A DNA stretch of 39,374 nucleotides from an uncultured Pseudomonadota bacterium (GTDB lineage Bacteria; Pseudomonadota; Gammaproteobacteria; Methylococcales; Methylomonadaceae). How positions within the stretch are numbered: the stretch's first letter is position 1; each line of letters opens with the position of its first letter. The position numbers and the translations under genes were made by a program. This document shows positions 17,221-26,343 of the stretch, in pieces. The DNA lies in contig CAIQZX010000140.1 of the NCBI GenBank assembly GCA_903876445.1, positions 1 to 39,374 of the forward strand, read 5' to 3'. The notes beneath the pieces were generated by a model, which was not told the origin of the DNA, searched no databases, and worked only from the letters and a program-made list of their open reading frames with translations.

Positions 17221-17952
17221 TTAATCATTGTTCAACCAGCCACTAAGTCGTGAACGTAACCGAATAACTGCTTGAGAGCTGATTTGGCTAACACGCGATT
17301 CGGTTAAATTCAAAATTTTACCAATTTCACGCAAGTTCAATTCTTCATCGTAATACAAAGAAATTATCAGTCGTTCCCGCTCAGGCAAACTCGCAATCGC
17401 ATTACTTAATGCTTTTTGAAATCCTTCACGAGTCACACTTTCTAGCGGTGCTTCGGTTACGCCCGAAGACTCCTCGAGGTAATTATCACCAGTTTGCGCC
17501 AATTCTTCAATACTGAACACGCGGCAATTACTTGAATCATGCAAAATATGATTGTATTCATCAAGTGTTATACCTAAGTGAGTAGCGACATCAACATCTT
17601 TTGCCGCTGCACCCGTTTGATTTTCAATCGTCCGAATTGCATCGCTAATAATTCGCGATTTTTTATAAACTGAACGGGGTACCCAATCACAACGACGAAC
17701 TTCATCAAGCATTGAACCACGAATACGAATTCCTGCGTAAGTATCAAAACTCGCGCCTTTGCTGGAATCATAATTTTTCATGGATTCGAGCAACCCCAAC
17801 ATTCCAGCTTGAATTAAATCATCAACCTGTACTGAATCTGGTAATTTGCTCAATAAATGGTAAGCGATACGCTTAACTAATGGTGCGTGCTGCATAATTT
17901 GCGCGTCAAGACCACCGATTTGAACGGAACTGTACATTGCTACTGCACTCAT
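17221..17952 (-). CDS. fliA: Flagellar sigma factor sigma-28 (FliA)
   Basis: A 243-residue sigma factor for late flagellar genes. Region 2 is at about residues 20-90 (DDLIQAGMLGLLESMKNYD, FDTYAGIRIRGSMLDEVR). Region 3 is at about 92-155 (CDWVPRSVYKKSRII ... LGITLDEYNHIL). Region 4 is at about 185-243 (LPERERLIISLYYDEELN, then the helix-turn-helix ending ESRVSQISSQAVIRLR). All regions are present and the length matches the family (about 240). The ATG overlaps the stop of the 83-residue upstream gene by 4 bases. A 23-base stretch of its region 3 (17542-17564) recurs exactly in that upstream gene. The anti-sigma gene flgM is not in the window. Confidence 0.96.
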   Translation of the reverse strand: MSAVAMYSSVQIGGLDAQIMQHAPLVKRIAYHLLSKLPDSVQVDDLIQAGMLGLLESMKNYDSSKGASFDTYAGIRIRGSMLDEVRRCDWVPRSVYKKSRIISDAIRTIENQTGAAAKDVDVATHLGITLDEYNHILHDSSNCRVFSIEELAQTGDNYLEESSGVTEAPLESVTREGFQKALSNAIASLPERERLIISLYYDEELNLREIGKILNLTESRVSQISSQAVIRLRSRLSGWLNND

Positions 17953-18200
17953 GCGACCTCCTGTTTTGAATTGAAGAGACGATATATATTGGCATCCTTC
18001 AAAATATGATTGTATTCATCAATACTGACACCCAAATAATCCGCAACGGCTTCGTTGGTAACGTAACCTTTCCGCTGCTCGACAACGCAAGCAGCGTGTC
18101 GAATGATATTGAGTTTTCTATCAATCAAACGCGGAAACATATCTAAAATTGGCGCGATTGGATTGTTAAATTCTTTTTCATACATAATTTGCGGGTTCAT
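17949..18200 (-). CDS. Orphan sigma-28 region-3-like small protein
   Basis: An 83-residue protein between fleN and fliA, joined to each by a 4-base ATGA overlap. Residues 29-76 align with FliA residues 98-146. Shared positions include Lys29, Ile32-Ile33, Ala36, Glu41, Gly45, Val52-Ala53, Leu56-Gly57, the identical block DEYNHIL at 61-67, Asp69, Arg74 and Phe76, about 20 identities with one gap. There is nothing like region 2 or region 4, so it cannot be a sigma factor by itself. The first 27 residues are unrelated. The DNA shares an exact 23-base run with fliA (18000-18022 against 17542-17564), suggesting partial duplication or gene conversion. A role as a FlgM decoy or FliA modulator is speculation. 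Confidence 0.85.
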   Translation of the reverse strand: MNPQIMYEKEFNNPIAPILDMFPRLIDRKLNIIRHAACVVEQRKGYVTNEAVADYLGVSIDEYNHILKDANIYRLFNSKQEVA

Positions 18201-19066
18201 GCTGTATCCTTTTGGACATATTTAACCATGCGTTCAATAAAAAATTCGATATAACCACCAGCCTGCATTTTCAATGGCCAGCTGTCTATTTTCGCTGCAA
18301 TAGATTTCATCGCTTGCGCGGATTTACTGCGTGGAAAACCCAAAACGACCGGCATTTGTTTTTGAACCGATTGGCGCAAATACTCATCATAAGGAACTGC
18401 ACCCGCAAATTGTAATGTCACATCTAAATAGTTATCTGTCACTTTGTTGAGCTTTTGAAACAAAGCCCTACCATGCTGAAGTGATTGCACCATGTTCGTA
18501 ATAACATGAAAACTGTTACAACCATAATCCCGATGCAACAATTTGATGAACGCATAAGCATCGGTCAACGAGGTGGGTTCATCACAAACTACAATAATAA
18601 TTTCTTGACAGGCTCTCGAAAAATTCACGACACCAGACGAAATCCCCGCTGCCGTATCAACAATCAAAACGTCAATCTGTTGATCAATTTCACTAAAAGC
18701 ACGAATTACAGCCGCTTGTTCAATTGTTGAAAGCTCTGTCATTTTTTGAATACCAGACGCGCCCGGAATCAATTTTAAACCTGACGGAGACGTTACCATA
18801 ATTTCATTTAGTGTTTTTTCACCCGCTAAAACGTGTGACAAATTGAACTTAGGATAAACACCGAGCAAAATATCGACATTAGCAAGTCCCATATCTGCGT
18901 CCATTAACACAACGCGCTGTCCCATTTGTACTAATGAAATCCCCACATTCACTGAAACATTGGTTTTACCTACACCGCCTTTACCACTTGCAACCGCAAT
19001 TACTCGAACTGGTTTGTTTTTGCTCATGCGGCGCATACCTGCTGCTTGATCTGGTTGTTTAAGCAT
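18197..19066 (-). CDS. fleN: Flagellar number regulator FleN/FlhG (MinD-like ATPase)
   Basis: A 289-residue ParA/MinD-family ATPase that limits flagellar number and counteracts FlhF and FleQ. The deviant Walker A is VASGKGGVGKTNVSVNVG, then DADMGLANVD, and VDTAAGI as switch II. The C-terminus has a probable amphipathic membrane-targeting helix (FFIERMVKYVQK). I chose the ATG at 19066 (MLKQPDQAAGMRRM) because it matches the usual DQAxGLRRL opening and overlaps the flhF stop by 8 bases. An upstream ATG at 19108 adds 14 residues without a good ribosome site. It ends in an ATGA overlap with the 83-residue gene. Confidence 0.94.
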   Translation of the reverse strand: MLKQPDQAAGMRRMSKNKPVRVIAVASGKGGVGKTNVSVNVGISLVQMGQRVVLMDADMGLANVDILLGVYPKFNLSHVLAGEKTLNEIMVTSPSGLKLIPGASGIQKMTELSTIEQAAVIRAFSEIDQQIDVLIVDTAAGISSGVVNFSRACQEIIIVVCDEPTSLTDAYAFIKLLHRDYGCNSFHVITNMVQSLQHGRALFQKLNKVTDNYLDVTLQFAGAVPYDEYLRQSVQKQMPVVLGFPRSKSAQAMKSIAAKIDSWPLKMQAGGYIEFFIERMVKYVQKDTA

Positions 19067-20891
19067 AACCTTGAGCCACCCATGCTTCGTTGTTTTCTTC
19101 GTCATCATCGTCGTCAGCCTCTAATTCTGCGACGCATTGTGCAATTAAATCTCTTGCACACGGATGACGCATATCTTCGGGGACTTGTTGACCATTGGTA
19201 ATAAATGATAATGCTAAATTGTGTTCAATTAACGAGGATAATGCAGAACCAATTGTTGCCGCTTCATCCAATTTTGTGAGAATAGCCGCCTGTGGTTTGA
19301 AAATATGAAACGCATCAATAATCTCGTTCATCGCCTTGTACTCCGTTGCCGCAGACATGACAAGATAAGACTTAATACTTAAATCATTTTCTTTCAACGT
19401 GTTAATTTGCTCAATCAACTTCATGTCGCGTTGACTCATACCTGCCGTATCAATCAAAATCAATTTTTTATCTGAAAAACCTTGAATTAACTGTTTTAAT
19501 TCTACCGCACTCGATGCAACTCGCACGGGAATGTTCAGTATTCGCCCATAAGTGTTTAACTGCTCGTGTGCAGCAATACGATAATTATCTGTAGTAATTA
19601 AAGAAACTTGATTTGGACCGTGTTTGAGTGTGAATTGCGCGGCAATTTTAGCCACACTGGTTGTTTTACCAACGCCGGTTGGTCCGACTAACGCCACAAT
19701 TCCACCCGTTTCAAGCAAATCATCTTCGGCAATAGGTAAGACTTTCGCCAATAACTCTTGAGCTTGCGTAAAAACAAAATCGAAATTGGTGTGATTAGCA
19801 AAACGGTTCGCAATTTTAATACTTAATTTTTTTGAAATACTCATCACCGCTAAACGATGTAGCAACTCGCTTCGAATAGGGGTTGAATTTGGATTATTTG
19901 TGTGACGTACCGCATAGTTAATGCGTGATAATTTAGTATCTAACGTTGTGTGTAATGACTTTAATTCTTGTGTCACTTCTAACAATAACTTTGCCGACGG
20001 ACTGTCTTTTTCTTGCACAACAGGCGAAGGAACAGGTTCAACTTTTGGCAGTTCATGTGCAACAGGAACATTATCTTGTTGCATCAAATCCGAAAACTTT
20101 AAATTTGCGGGAGCTGTGTAAGCCTCCTCTTGAATGGCTTCTTCCAAAAATTCGTCAAACTCATCAACGTAATCATCCGCATAATTTGTATCACTAAAAT
20201 TCCGACGTAAAGCGTGTGCTTCGTTAGCGACTTCTGCGCGAGTCTCACGGACATTCGGCATAATCGCTTCACGCTGTCGGGGCGGCTCTCGGTAAATCGG
20301 TTCACGTTGTCTTTCTACATCGGCATACATCGATTCGCGTTGCGGTAATTGATCGACATATTTATTAACGGGTGGCTGTGCAGGCTGTTTCTTTTTTGTT
20401 GGCACTTTAATCATCACGGACGGAACGGACGGTCTCGCCACAGAAGGTTGTTGTGGTTGTACTGCAGCAGATGGTTGTGAAAAATTATGTTTCACCGCAT
20501 CCGGATTTCCACGCAACTGAACTTTTTCCGCATAGCCAACATATTGATCAATACCGCGTTTTGCGCTGCTTGAACCAAAAACTTGATCTTCTTTTTTACG
20601 CGGACTACTAATAACATGCAAATTATTTCGCTCTGCTTGAAAATCGGGCAAATCGACTTTTTTAATTTGTTTCGTAGATTTAGATGGCTTGAAAAAATCT
20701 GGCGCAACGTCTCTGCCTTGGGCTGAAGTGTTAGAATGCACAGTTTGTTCATCAAAATCGCGAGCGGCAACAATTTCAACACCGCCTTCTACTTTACGAT
20801 TTGACATAATAACGGCATCCGCACCTAATTCGTCGCGTACCATCTGCATAGCTTGTCGTATATTCTCAGCAAAATAGCGTTTAATTTTCAT
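19059..20891 (-). CDS. flhF: Flagellar placement GTPase FlhF
   Basis: A 610-residue SRP-type GTPase that sets the site of polar flagellar assembly. The N-terminal B domain opens MKIKRYFAENIRQAMQMVRDE and GADAVIMSNRK. A long, low-complexity, charged and proline-rich linker follows (about 75-270). The NG domain occupies about 330-590, with G1 GPTGVGKTTSVAKI, LIDTAGMSQRD as G3 and TKLDEAA as G4. The protein is longer than most FlhF (roughly 400-500), and the extra length is in the linker. It ends in an acidic run and overlaps fleN by 8 bases. It lies downstream of flhA by 30 bases. Confidence 0.94.
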   Translation of the reverse strand: MKIKRYFAENIRQAMQMVRDELGADAVIMSNRKVEGGVEIVAARDFDEQTVHSNTSAQGRDVAPDFFKPSKSTKQIKKVDLPDFQAERNNLHVISSPRKKEDQVFGSSSAKRGIDQYVGYAEKVQLRGNPDAVKHNFSQPSAAVQPQQPSVARPSVPSVMIKVPTKKKQPAQPPVNKYVDQLPQRESMYADVERQREPIYREPPRQREAIMPNVRETRAEVANEAHALRRNFSDTNYADDYVDEFDEFLEEAIQEEAYTAPANLKFSDLMQQDNVPVAHELPKVEPVPSPVVQEKDSPSAKLLLEVTQELKSLHTTLDTKLSRINYAVRHTNNPNSTPIRSELLHRLAVMSISKKLSIKIANRFANHTNFDFVFTQAQELLAKVLPIAEDDLLETGGIVALVGPTGVGKTTSVAKIAAQFTLKHGPNQVSLITTDNYRIAAHEQLNTYGRILNIPVRVASSAVELKQLIQGFSDKKLILIDTAGMSQRDMKLIEQINTLKENDLSIKSYLVMSAATEYKAMNEIIDAFHIFKPQAAILTKLDEAATIGSALSSLIEHNLALSFITNGQQVPEDMRHPCARDLIAQCVAELEADDDDDEENNEAWVAQGYA

Positions 20892-20921
20892 TATATGAAG
20901 TCCTTAGTTCTTTAAGTCTAG

Positions 20922-23018
20922 TTACACACGTCGTCCAACATTTGCAATAACTTTTACCTGCCGATCAGCGGGGATTTCGTTATATGCCAAAACGTGTAGG
21001 TTCGGAATTGAATGACGAACGAAACGCGATAACCAGGGTCGAATATAGGAAGACACAATTAAAATAGGCAGTTGTCCATCCATTTCCATTTGTTGCGTGT
21101 GTTCTTGCAACGAGTCGTGCATTTGATCTGCAAGACCTGGTTCTACGCCGGTGCCGCTTTCGCTCGCCGTTTGGAGAGACTTTTGCAATATCTGTTCCAA
21201 CTCGCTATCTAAAGTAATAACAGTGAGTTCATCTGCTGAACCGGTAATTTCATGAATGATTAAACGCCCTAAAGCGGTACGCACAGCGGAAGTTAAAATG
21301 TCGGTATCTTGACTCTTCGCGCCATATTCTGCCAACGTTTCTGCAATAGTACGCATATCACGGATTGGCACTTGTTCGGTAAGTAAATTTTGTAATACTT
21401 TTGCTATCACACCCAACGATAATGTTTTGGGTGATAAATCTTCCACCAATTTCGGCGCGGTTTTCGCCAAATTATCCAACATACGTTGTGTTTCTTCGTA
21501 ACCCAATAATTCATGGGCGTGCGATTGCAGTAAATGACTTAAATGCGTTGCCACAACGGTTCCGGCATCCACAACGGTATAACCCATCGTTTGAGCATAA
21601 TCTTTTTGATTCGGTTCAATCCAAACTGCTTCCAAACCAAATGCAGGGTCGCGGCAAGGTTTACCCACTAAATCACCAAATACTCGTCCAGGGTTAATTG
21701 CCATTTCCATTTCAGGAACAATTTCTGCCTCGCCAACGGTTACACCCATCAATGAAATTCGATAAGTCGTTGGACTTAAATCTAAGTTATCTCGAATATG
21801 TACGGATGGAATCAAGAAACCAAGTTCTTGAGACAGTTTTTTACGCACGCCTTTAATCCGCACCATCAACTGACCACCTTGGTTTTTATCCACCAATGGA
21901 ATCAATCGATAACCCACTTCTAAACCAATAATATCGACGGGCATAACATCTTCCCAGCTCAAATCGCGGTTTTCTGTGTGCGCCACAACATCTGGCTTTT
22001 TAGCACTTGTCGCATTATCGAGAGCTAATTGTTTACGTTTTTTATCAATCATCCACGCGCTACCACCTAACGCCGATGCCAACATCAAAAATACTAAGTT
22101 TGGCATTCCTGGAATTAAGCCTAACGCGCCAATAACGCCACCCGTAATCATCAATGATTTTGGGTTTTCAAATAATTGTTGGCTAACTTGTTGACCAATG
22201 TTTTGGCTGGTCGCGCCCACTTTCGTTACAACCAACGCCGACGCGGTAGAAAGTAATAAAGAAGGAATTTGCGCCACTAAGCCGTCACCGATTGTCAATA
22301 AAACGTAGCGTTCGCCAGCATCAGCAAAAGATAAATCATGTTGCAACATACCAATACATAAACCACCAATCATATTGACAAATAAAATGATAATCCCCGC
22401 AATCGCGTCACCACGCACGAATTTACTGGCACCGTCCATAGAACCGTAAAAATCGGCTTCCATAGCGACTTCTGCGCGACGCGCTCGAGCCTCATCTTGA
22501 GTAATTAAACCCGCATTTAAATCCGCATCGACCGCCATTTGTTTTCCTGGCATCGCGTCTAAGGTGAAACGTGCGCCAACTTCTGCAACCCGTCCCGCAC
22601 CTTTCGTGACAACCATGAAATTGATGATAATCAAAATGGTGAAAACCACTAGACCAACGGCAAAATTCCCCCCGATAACGAATTCACCGAAGGCTTCAAT
22701 TACTTTTCCTGCCGCATCGCCACCATTGTGACCTTCCAATAAAACGACACGAGTAGAAGCGACGTTTAAGGCAAGCCGCAATAAAGTTGCCAATAAAATG
22801 ACAGTTGGAAACGAACCGAAATCTAATGGTTTAAGGGTATAAACAACTACCAATAAAATAATCAGTGAAAATGCAATGTTGAATGTAAAGAAAATATCGA
22901 GCAAAAATGCCGGTAACGGCAATATCACCATCGATAAAATTATCATGATGACAACGGGCGCACCGAGTTCAGCTTTACCGATGATACTTAACGCGCTTTT
23001 GAGTTTGGTTAAATCCAC
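20922..23018 (-). CDS. flhA: Flagellar export gate protein FlhA
   Basis: A 698-residue protein forming the nonameric export gate. The N-terminal half (about 1-330) holds about eight membrane helices with the conserved FHIPEP signature region (LGSFPTVILLATLLRLALNVASTR; GDAAGKVIEAFGEFVIGGN; DADLNAGLITQDEARARR). The C-terminal half (about 360-698) is the cytoplasmic domain that docks chaperone-substrate complexes. Length is typical (about 690). It starts 6 bases after flhB ends, so the two are co-transcribed. Confidence 0.97.
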   Translation of the reverse strand: MDLTKLKSALSIIGKAELGAPVVIMIILSMVILPLPAFLLDIFFTFNIAFSLIILLVVVYTLKPLDFGSFPTVILLATLLRLALNVASTRVVLLEGHNGGDAAGKVIEAFGEFVIGGNFAVGLVVFTILIIINFMVVTKGAGRVAEVGARFTLDAMPGKQMAVDADLNAGLITQDEARARRAEVAMEADFYGSMDGASKFVRGDAIAGIIILFVNMIGGLCIGMLQHDLSFADAGERYVLLTIGDGLVAQIPSLLLSTASALVVTKVGATSQNIGQQVSQQLFENPKSLMITGGVIGALGLIPGMPNLVFLMLASALGGSAWMIDKKRKQLALDNATSAKKPDVVAHTENRDLSWEDVMPVDIIGLEVGYRLIPLVDKNQGGQLMVRIKGVRKKLSQELGFLIPSVHIRDNLDLSPTTYRISLMGVTVGEAEIVPEMEMAINPGRVFGDLVGKPCRDPAFGLEAVWIEPNQKDYAQTMGYTVVDAGTVVATHLSHLLQSHAHELLGYEETQRMLDNLAKTAPKLVEDLSPKTLSLGVIAKVLQNLLTEQVPIRDMRTIAETLAEYGAKSQDTDILTSAVRTALGRLIIHEITGSADELTVITLDSELEQILQKSLQTASESGTGVEPGLADQMHDSLQEHTQQMEMDGQLPILIVSSYIRPWLSRFVRHSIPNLHVLAYNEIPADRQVKVIANVGRRV

Positions 23019-23024
23019 GACGGG

Positions 23025-24155
23025 TTACTCCTGTTTAAATTCGGGCGGTACTTTAATATCCTTAGGTGGCGCAGGCTTTGTACCATGCGTTCTCATAGCT
23101 TCTTTTAATTGAAAAATATAAGCTAAAACCTGTGCGACAGCTAAATACAGCCCTTGTGGAATTTCATTATCTATTTCCGTCGAGTAATACAAAGCCCGTG
23201 CCAACGGTGGAGCTGCAACTAAAGGAACATTCGCTTCAATGGCGATATTACGAATATGGGCAGCAATTAAATCAACCCCTTTCGCCAACATAATCGGCGC
23301 AGAACCTGAAGCCTCATCATATTTCAACGCAATAGCATAATGACTTGGGTTAGTAATGATTACATCGGCATTTGGCACTTCTTTCATCATTTTATTTTGA
23401 GCCATTTCCATTTGCGTGCGACGAATCCGCCCTTTAATTTCGGGACTACCTTCCGATTCTTTATGCTCATCTTTGATTTCTTGCATCGACATTTTTAAAT
23501 TTTTGCTGTGATTCCAAAGCTGATACGGCACGTCAATCGCTGCCACAACAACCAATGCACCACTTAAAATCAAAAAGCTATGTGCAATAAGTTTTAGCGC
23601 GTGAATAACCGCTTGTTCCATTGGTTCAGAACTTAAACCTAATAATTGAGCAAAAAGTGAATTAAATAAAAGCCAGCCGACTAAACCCACAAGCGAGATT
23701 TTCAGCATCGCTTTGAGCATTTCAACTAAGCCATTGATAGAAAAAATTTTGGGCAAGCCTTTAATAGGGTCGAGCTTGTCGAATTTAGGTGCTATTGAGT
23801 CCATACTAAAAATCCAACCGCCTAAGGAAATGGGGGCAATAATGGCGGCAACTGTCAAAATTGCCAACATTGGTGCAATAAGTAACAAACCGTCTTGCAT
23901 CGCTTGTTTAAAAAAAACAATCGTGGCTTGCGGTTCAAAAATAACGTCGCGTGAAACCTGAAAATTATTTTGCATCATGGCAATTATACCGCTGCCAACA
24001 CGTCCACCTTGTGATGTCAGCAACCACGCACTGACAATAAGCATTACAAACGTATTAAGTTCCCGAGAACGGGCAATTTGACCTTTCTTTTTTGCGTCAT
24101 CTAACCGTTTCTGGGTGGGTTCTTCGTTTTTTTCTTGTCCTGAATCTTCAGCCAT
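23025..24155 (-). CDS. flhB: Flagellar export switch protein FlhB
   Basis: A 376-residue export protein that switches specificity from rod/hook to filament subunits. The N-terminus EDSGQEKNEEPTQKRLDDAKKKGQIARSRE is standard. Four membrane helices lie at about 30-215. A cytoplasmic C-domain follows. The autocleavage site sits at residues 269-272, the same numbering as in E. coli, but reads N-P-S-H instead of N-P-T-H, followed by YAIALKYD. Cleavage between Asn and Pro should still be possible since these two and the His are kept. It lies 4 bases downstream of fliR. Confidence 0.96.
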   Translation of the reverse strand: MAEDSGQEKNEEPTQKRLDDAKKKGQIARSRELNTFVMLIVSAWLLTSQGGRVGSGIIAMMQNNFQVSRDVIFEPQATIVFFKQAMQDGLLLIAPMLAILTVAAIIAPISLGGWIFSMDSIAPKFDKLDPIKGLPKIFSINGLVEMLKAMLKISLVGLVGWLLFNSLFAQLLGLSSEPMEQAVIHALKLIAHSFLILSGALVVVAAIDVPYQLWNHSKNLKMSMQEIKDEHKESEGSPEIKGRIRRTQMEMAQNKMMKEVPNADVIITNPSHYAIALKYDEASGSAPIMLAKGVDLIAAHIRNIAIEANVPLVAAPPLARALYYSTEIDNEIPQGLYLAVAQVLAYIFQLKEAMRTHGTKPAPPKDIKVPPEFKQE

Positions 24156-24159
24156 GTTT

Positions 24160-24933
24160 TTAAGTTAAGCGTAGTAAATGTTTAATCAATTCATAACCAT
24201 CATTCAAAATACCGGGCATCAACGCTAAAACATCGGGTAACGTTGTCCAAATCAATAAAATGCCCAACATCAAAGTAATTGGAAAGCCGACAGAGAAAAT
24301 TTGTAATTGCGGAGCGGATTTTGATGCAACACCAAAAATCACGTTTACCAACAACAAACTCACCACTATAGGCATCGATAGTAATAAACCATCAGAAAAA
24401 ATTCGTCCGCCCCACATAATAATCGTCCACACATCATTTAAGTCAAAAATCTGACCAATTGGCAGTGACGTAAAACTATCGACTAATAATTTAATCAATA
24501 GCAAATGTCCGTCCAAGCTCAAAAACAACAATGTCGTGGTAATCATATAAATTTGTGCTACAACAGGAACTTGCTGACCATTTTGCGGATCAACCATTGA
24601 CGCGAAACCTAATCCCATTCCATACGCCACGCCTTGACCTGCAAAAACCACAGCAGCAAAAATCATTTGTAGAATAAAACCTGTTGTAAGACCAATAGCC
24701 ACTTGCTGAACACCAATCATCATTCCCGCGTAACTCATCATGTCAATTTGCGGTAACGGCGGAAGTAGCGGCATTACAAGAAAACTAATCACGCCAGAAA
24801 GAATAACGCGAATCTGTGGAGACAAAGCACGAACACTCAACACAGGCATTGATACAAACATTGCGCTAATTCGCATCAATGGAAACGTTAGCATTGCTAT
24901 CGAATTGAGCAATTGTGCTTCGGTAAAGTTCAT
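24160..24933 (-). CDS. fliR: Flagellar export protein FliR
   Basis: A 257-residue membrane protein of the export gate with about six hydrophobic segments. The FliR/SpaR family is recognised from LTFPLMRISAMFVSMPVL near the start, GVQQVAIGLTTGFILQMIFAAV in the middle and the GVASKSAPQLQIFSVGFPITLMLG block near 200-220, a highly conserved region. Together with FliP and FliQ it makes the helical core of the export gate. Five bases separate it from fliQ upstream. Confidence 0.96.
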   Translation of the reverse strand: MNFTEAQLLNSIAMLTFPLMRISAMFVSMPVLSVRALSPQIRVILSGVISFLVMPLLPPLPQIDMMSYAGMMIGVQQVAIGLTTGFILQMIFAAVVFAGQGVAYGMGLGFASMVDPQNGQQVPVVAQIYMITTTLLFLSLDGHLLLIKLLVDSFTSLPIGQIFDLNDVWTIIMWGGRIFSDGLLLSMPIVVSLLLVNVIFGVASKSAPQLQIFSVGFPITLMLGILLIWTTLPDVLALMPGILNDGYELIKHLLRLT

Positions 24934-24938
24934 GCGAA

Positions 24939-25208
24939 TCAGCCGATTAGGGAGGGAATGTCTCGAATTAAATCCTTAAAATAATCGAGAAACATTTGTA
25001 ACATCGCAGGTCCTGCCAGTAGTAAAACACCGGCAATCACTATTACTTTCGGCACAAAGGTCAACGTTGCTTCGTTGATTTGTGTTGCTGCCTGAAACAT
25101 AGCAATGATTAAGCCAATGACTAACGCAGGTAAAAGTAGCGGAATTGTGAGCTTTACAGCTATCACCATCGCTTCTTGACCAATTGTATAAATGATTTCG
25201 GGTGTCAT
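24939..25208 (-). CDS. fliQ: Flagellar export protein FliQ
   Basis: An 89-residue protein with two membrane helices (about 15-38 and 52-75), part of the FliPQR gate. The family signature VGLIIAMFQAATQINEATLTFVPK is present here as GLIIAMFQAATQINEATLTF. Length is standard (89). It starts 15 bases after fliP. Confidence 0.96.
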   Translation of the reverse strand: MTPEIIYTIGQEAMVIAVKLTIPLLLPALVIGLIIAMFQAATQINEATLTFVPKVIVIAGVLLLAGPAMLQMFLDYFKDLIRDIPSLIG

Positions 25209-25223
25209 CAGATTGACGCTCCG

Positions 25224-25991
25224 TTAAGTGCCAACAAAAAAACTCGCAGCGAGCATTTCCATAATCAGCGACCAGCCATCAGCGAGAACAAACAGCATAA
25301 TTTTAAAAGGTAATGAAATCACCATTGGTGACAACATCATCATACCCATTGACATCAAAACGCTCGCGACCACTAAATCGATAATCAAAAACGGTAAGAA
25401 AATCAGAAAACCAATTTGAAATGCAGTTTTAATTTCACTCGTAACATAAGCAGGTAAAAGCAATGAAAAAGGAATAGCTTCCGCTGTTGCATTCTCTAAT
25501 TCTGCTTTGCCCGAAATTCGTACAAAAAGCTCTAAATCACTTTCACGAGTTTGTTTGAGCATAAATTGACGAAACGGAATTGAGGCTTTTTCAATTGCTT
25601 GCATTGCATCGATTTTCTCTTCCATATATGGCTGCACAGCTTCAGCATTCACTTTATCGAACACTGGCATCATAATAAAAACGGTCAAAAATAACGATAA
25701 ACCCAGTAAAACCTGATTACTTGGAACTTGTCCCGTACCAAGTGCTTGACGTAATAAACTGAATACAATCATGATTCGCGTAAATGAAGTCATTGTCAGC
25801 AACATCGCTGGCAATAACGTCATCAGCGTCATCAAAACTAGAATTTGCAATGTCACGCTGTACGTTTGTCCACCTTTAGGATTTGATGAAACGGTCAAGG
25901 CTTCAATTCCCGTAGGCATTGCGAATGCTACGCCGCTTAAACCAATTGCAGCGAGGGTAAGCAAAATGAAAATAACGGTACGTTTACGCAT
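25224..25991 (-). CDS. fliP: Flagellar export protein FliP
   Basis: A 255-residue gate protein with a cleavable signal peptide (about 1-24) and four membrane helices. Signature segments: [41 protein letters not shown], a periplasmic loop around [10 protein letters not shown]-like sequence ([13 protein letters not shown]), and the C-terminal [13 protein letters not shown] motif. The start overlaps the fliO stop by 8 bases. FliP is the scaffold on which FliQ and FliR assemble. Confidence 0.97.
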   Translation of the reverse strand: MRKRTVIFILLTLAAIGLSGVAFAMPTGIEALTVSSNPKGGQTYSVTLQILVLMTLMTLLPAMLLTMTSFTRIMIVFSLLRQALGTGQVPSNQVLLGLSLFLTVFIMMPVFDKVNAEAVQPYMEEKIDAMQAIEKASIPFRQFMLKQTRESDLELFVRISGKAELENATAEAIPFSLLLPAYVTSEIKTAFQIGFLIFLPFLIIDLVVASVLMSMGMMMLSPMVISLPFKIMLFVLADGWSLIMEMLAASFFVGT

Positions 25992-26343
25992 CGACTTTTC
26001 CTTTTAATACTTGTTTTAACTTATGAGCAAAACTGTTTTCGGAAGGTTCAAATGAACTTTTACTTATCAAACAATCATCCCCTTCCAAAACGTGCAGCAT
26101 TTCAATCCGACTCGGTGTTACGCCTAAAATTAACTGTTTTTTTCCCGCTTGAACTAAAACTAATCGTTCACGCATTCCCAGCGACAAACCACCTACAATT
26201 TGTAAGCGGTCTCCGCTGATAAACTGTTGTCGTTGTAATTGTTTAATTGCCCATACGCAAATAGCGAAAATGGCTAAAACAACCAACAATCCCAATGCCC
26301 AGCTGGCAAAATCGGTGCTGGAAATAATTTCAGTTTGTCGCAT
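25984..26343 (-). CDS. fliO: Flagellar protein FliO
   Basis: A 119-residue bitopic protein with one membrane helix near residues 15-33 ([18 protein letters not shown]) and a cytoplasmic part with the [33 protein letters not shown] core found in FliO. It assists FliP assembly. It begins in a TAATG overlap with the fliN stop and overlaps fliP. Sequence conservation in this family is low, but position and topology settle the call. Confidence 0.93.
   Translation of the reverse strand: MRQTEIISSTDFASWALGLLVVLAIFAICVWAIKQLQRQQFISGDRLQIVGGLSLGMRERLVLVQAGKKQLILGVTPSRIEMLHVLEGDDCLISKSSFEPSENSFAHKLKQVLKGKVDA

Noticed and set aside
19067-19108. Earlier ATG for fleN
   Set aside because: It adds 14 residues unlike the family and has no good ribosome site.
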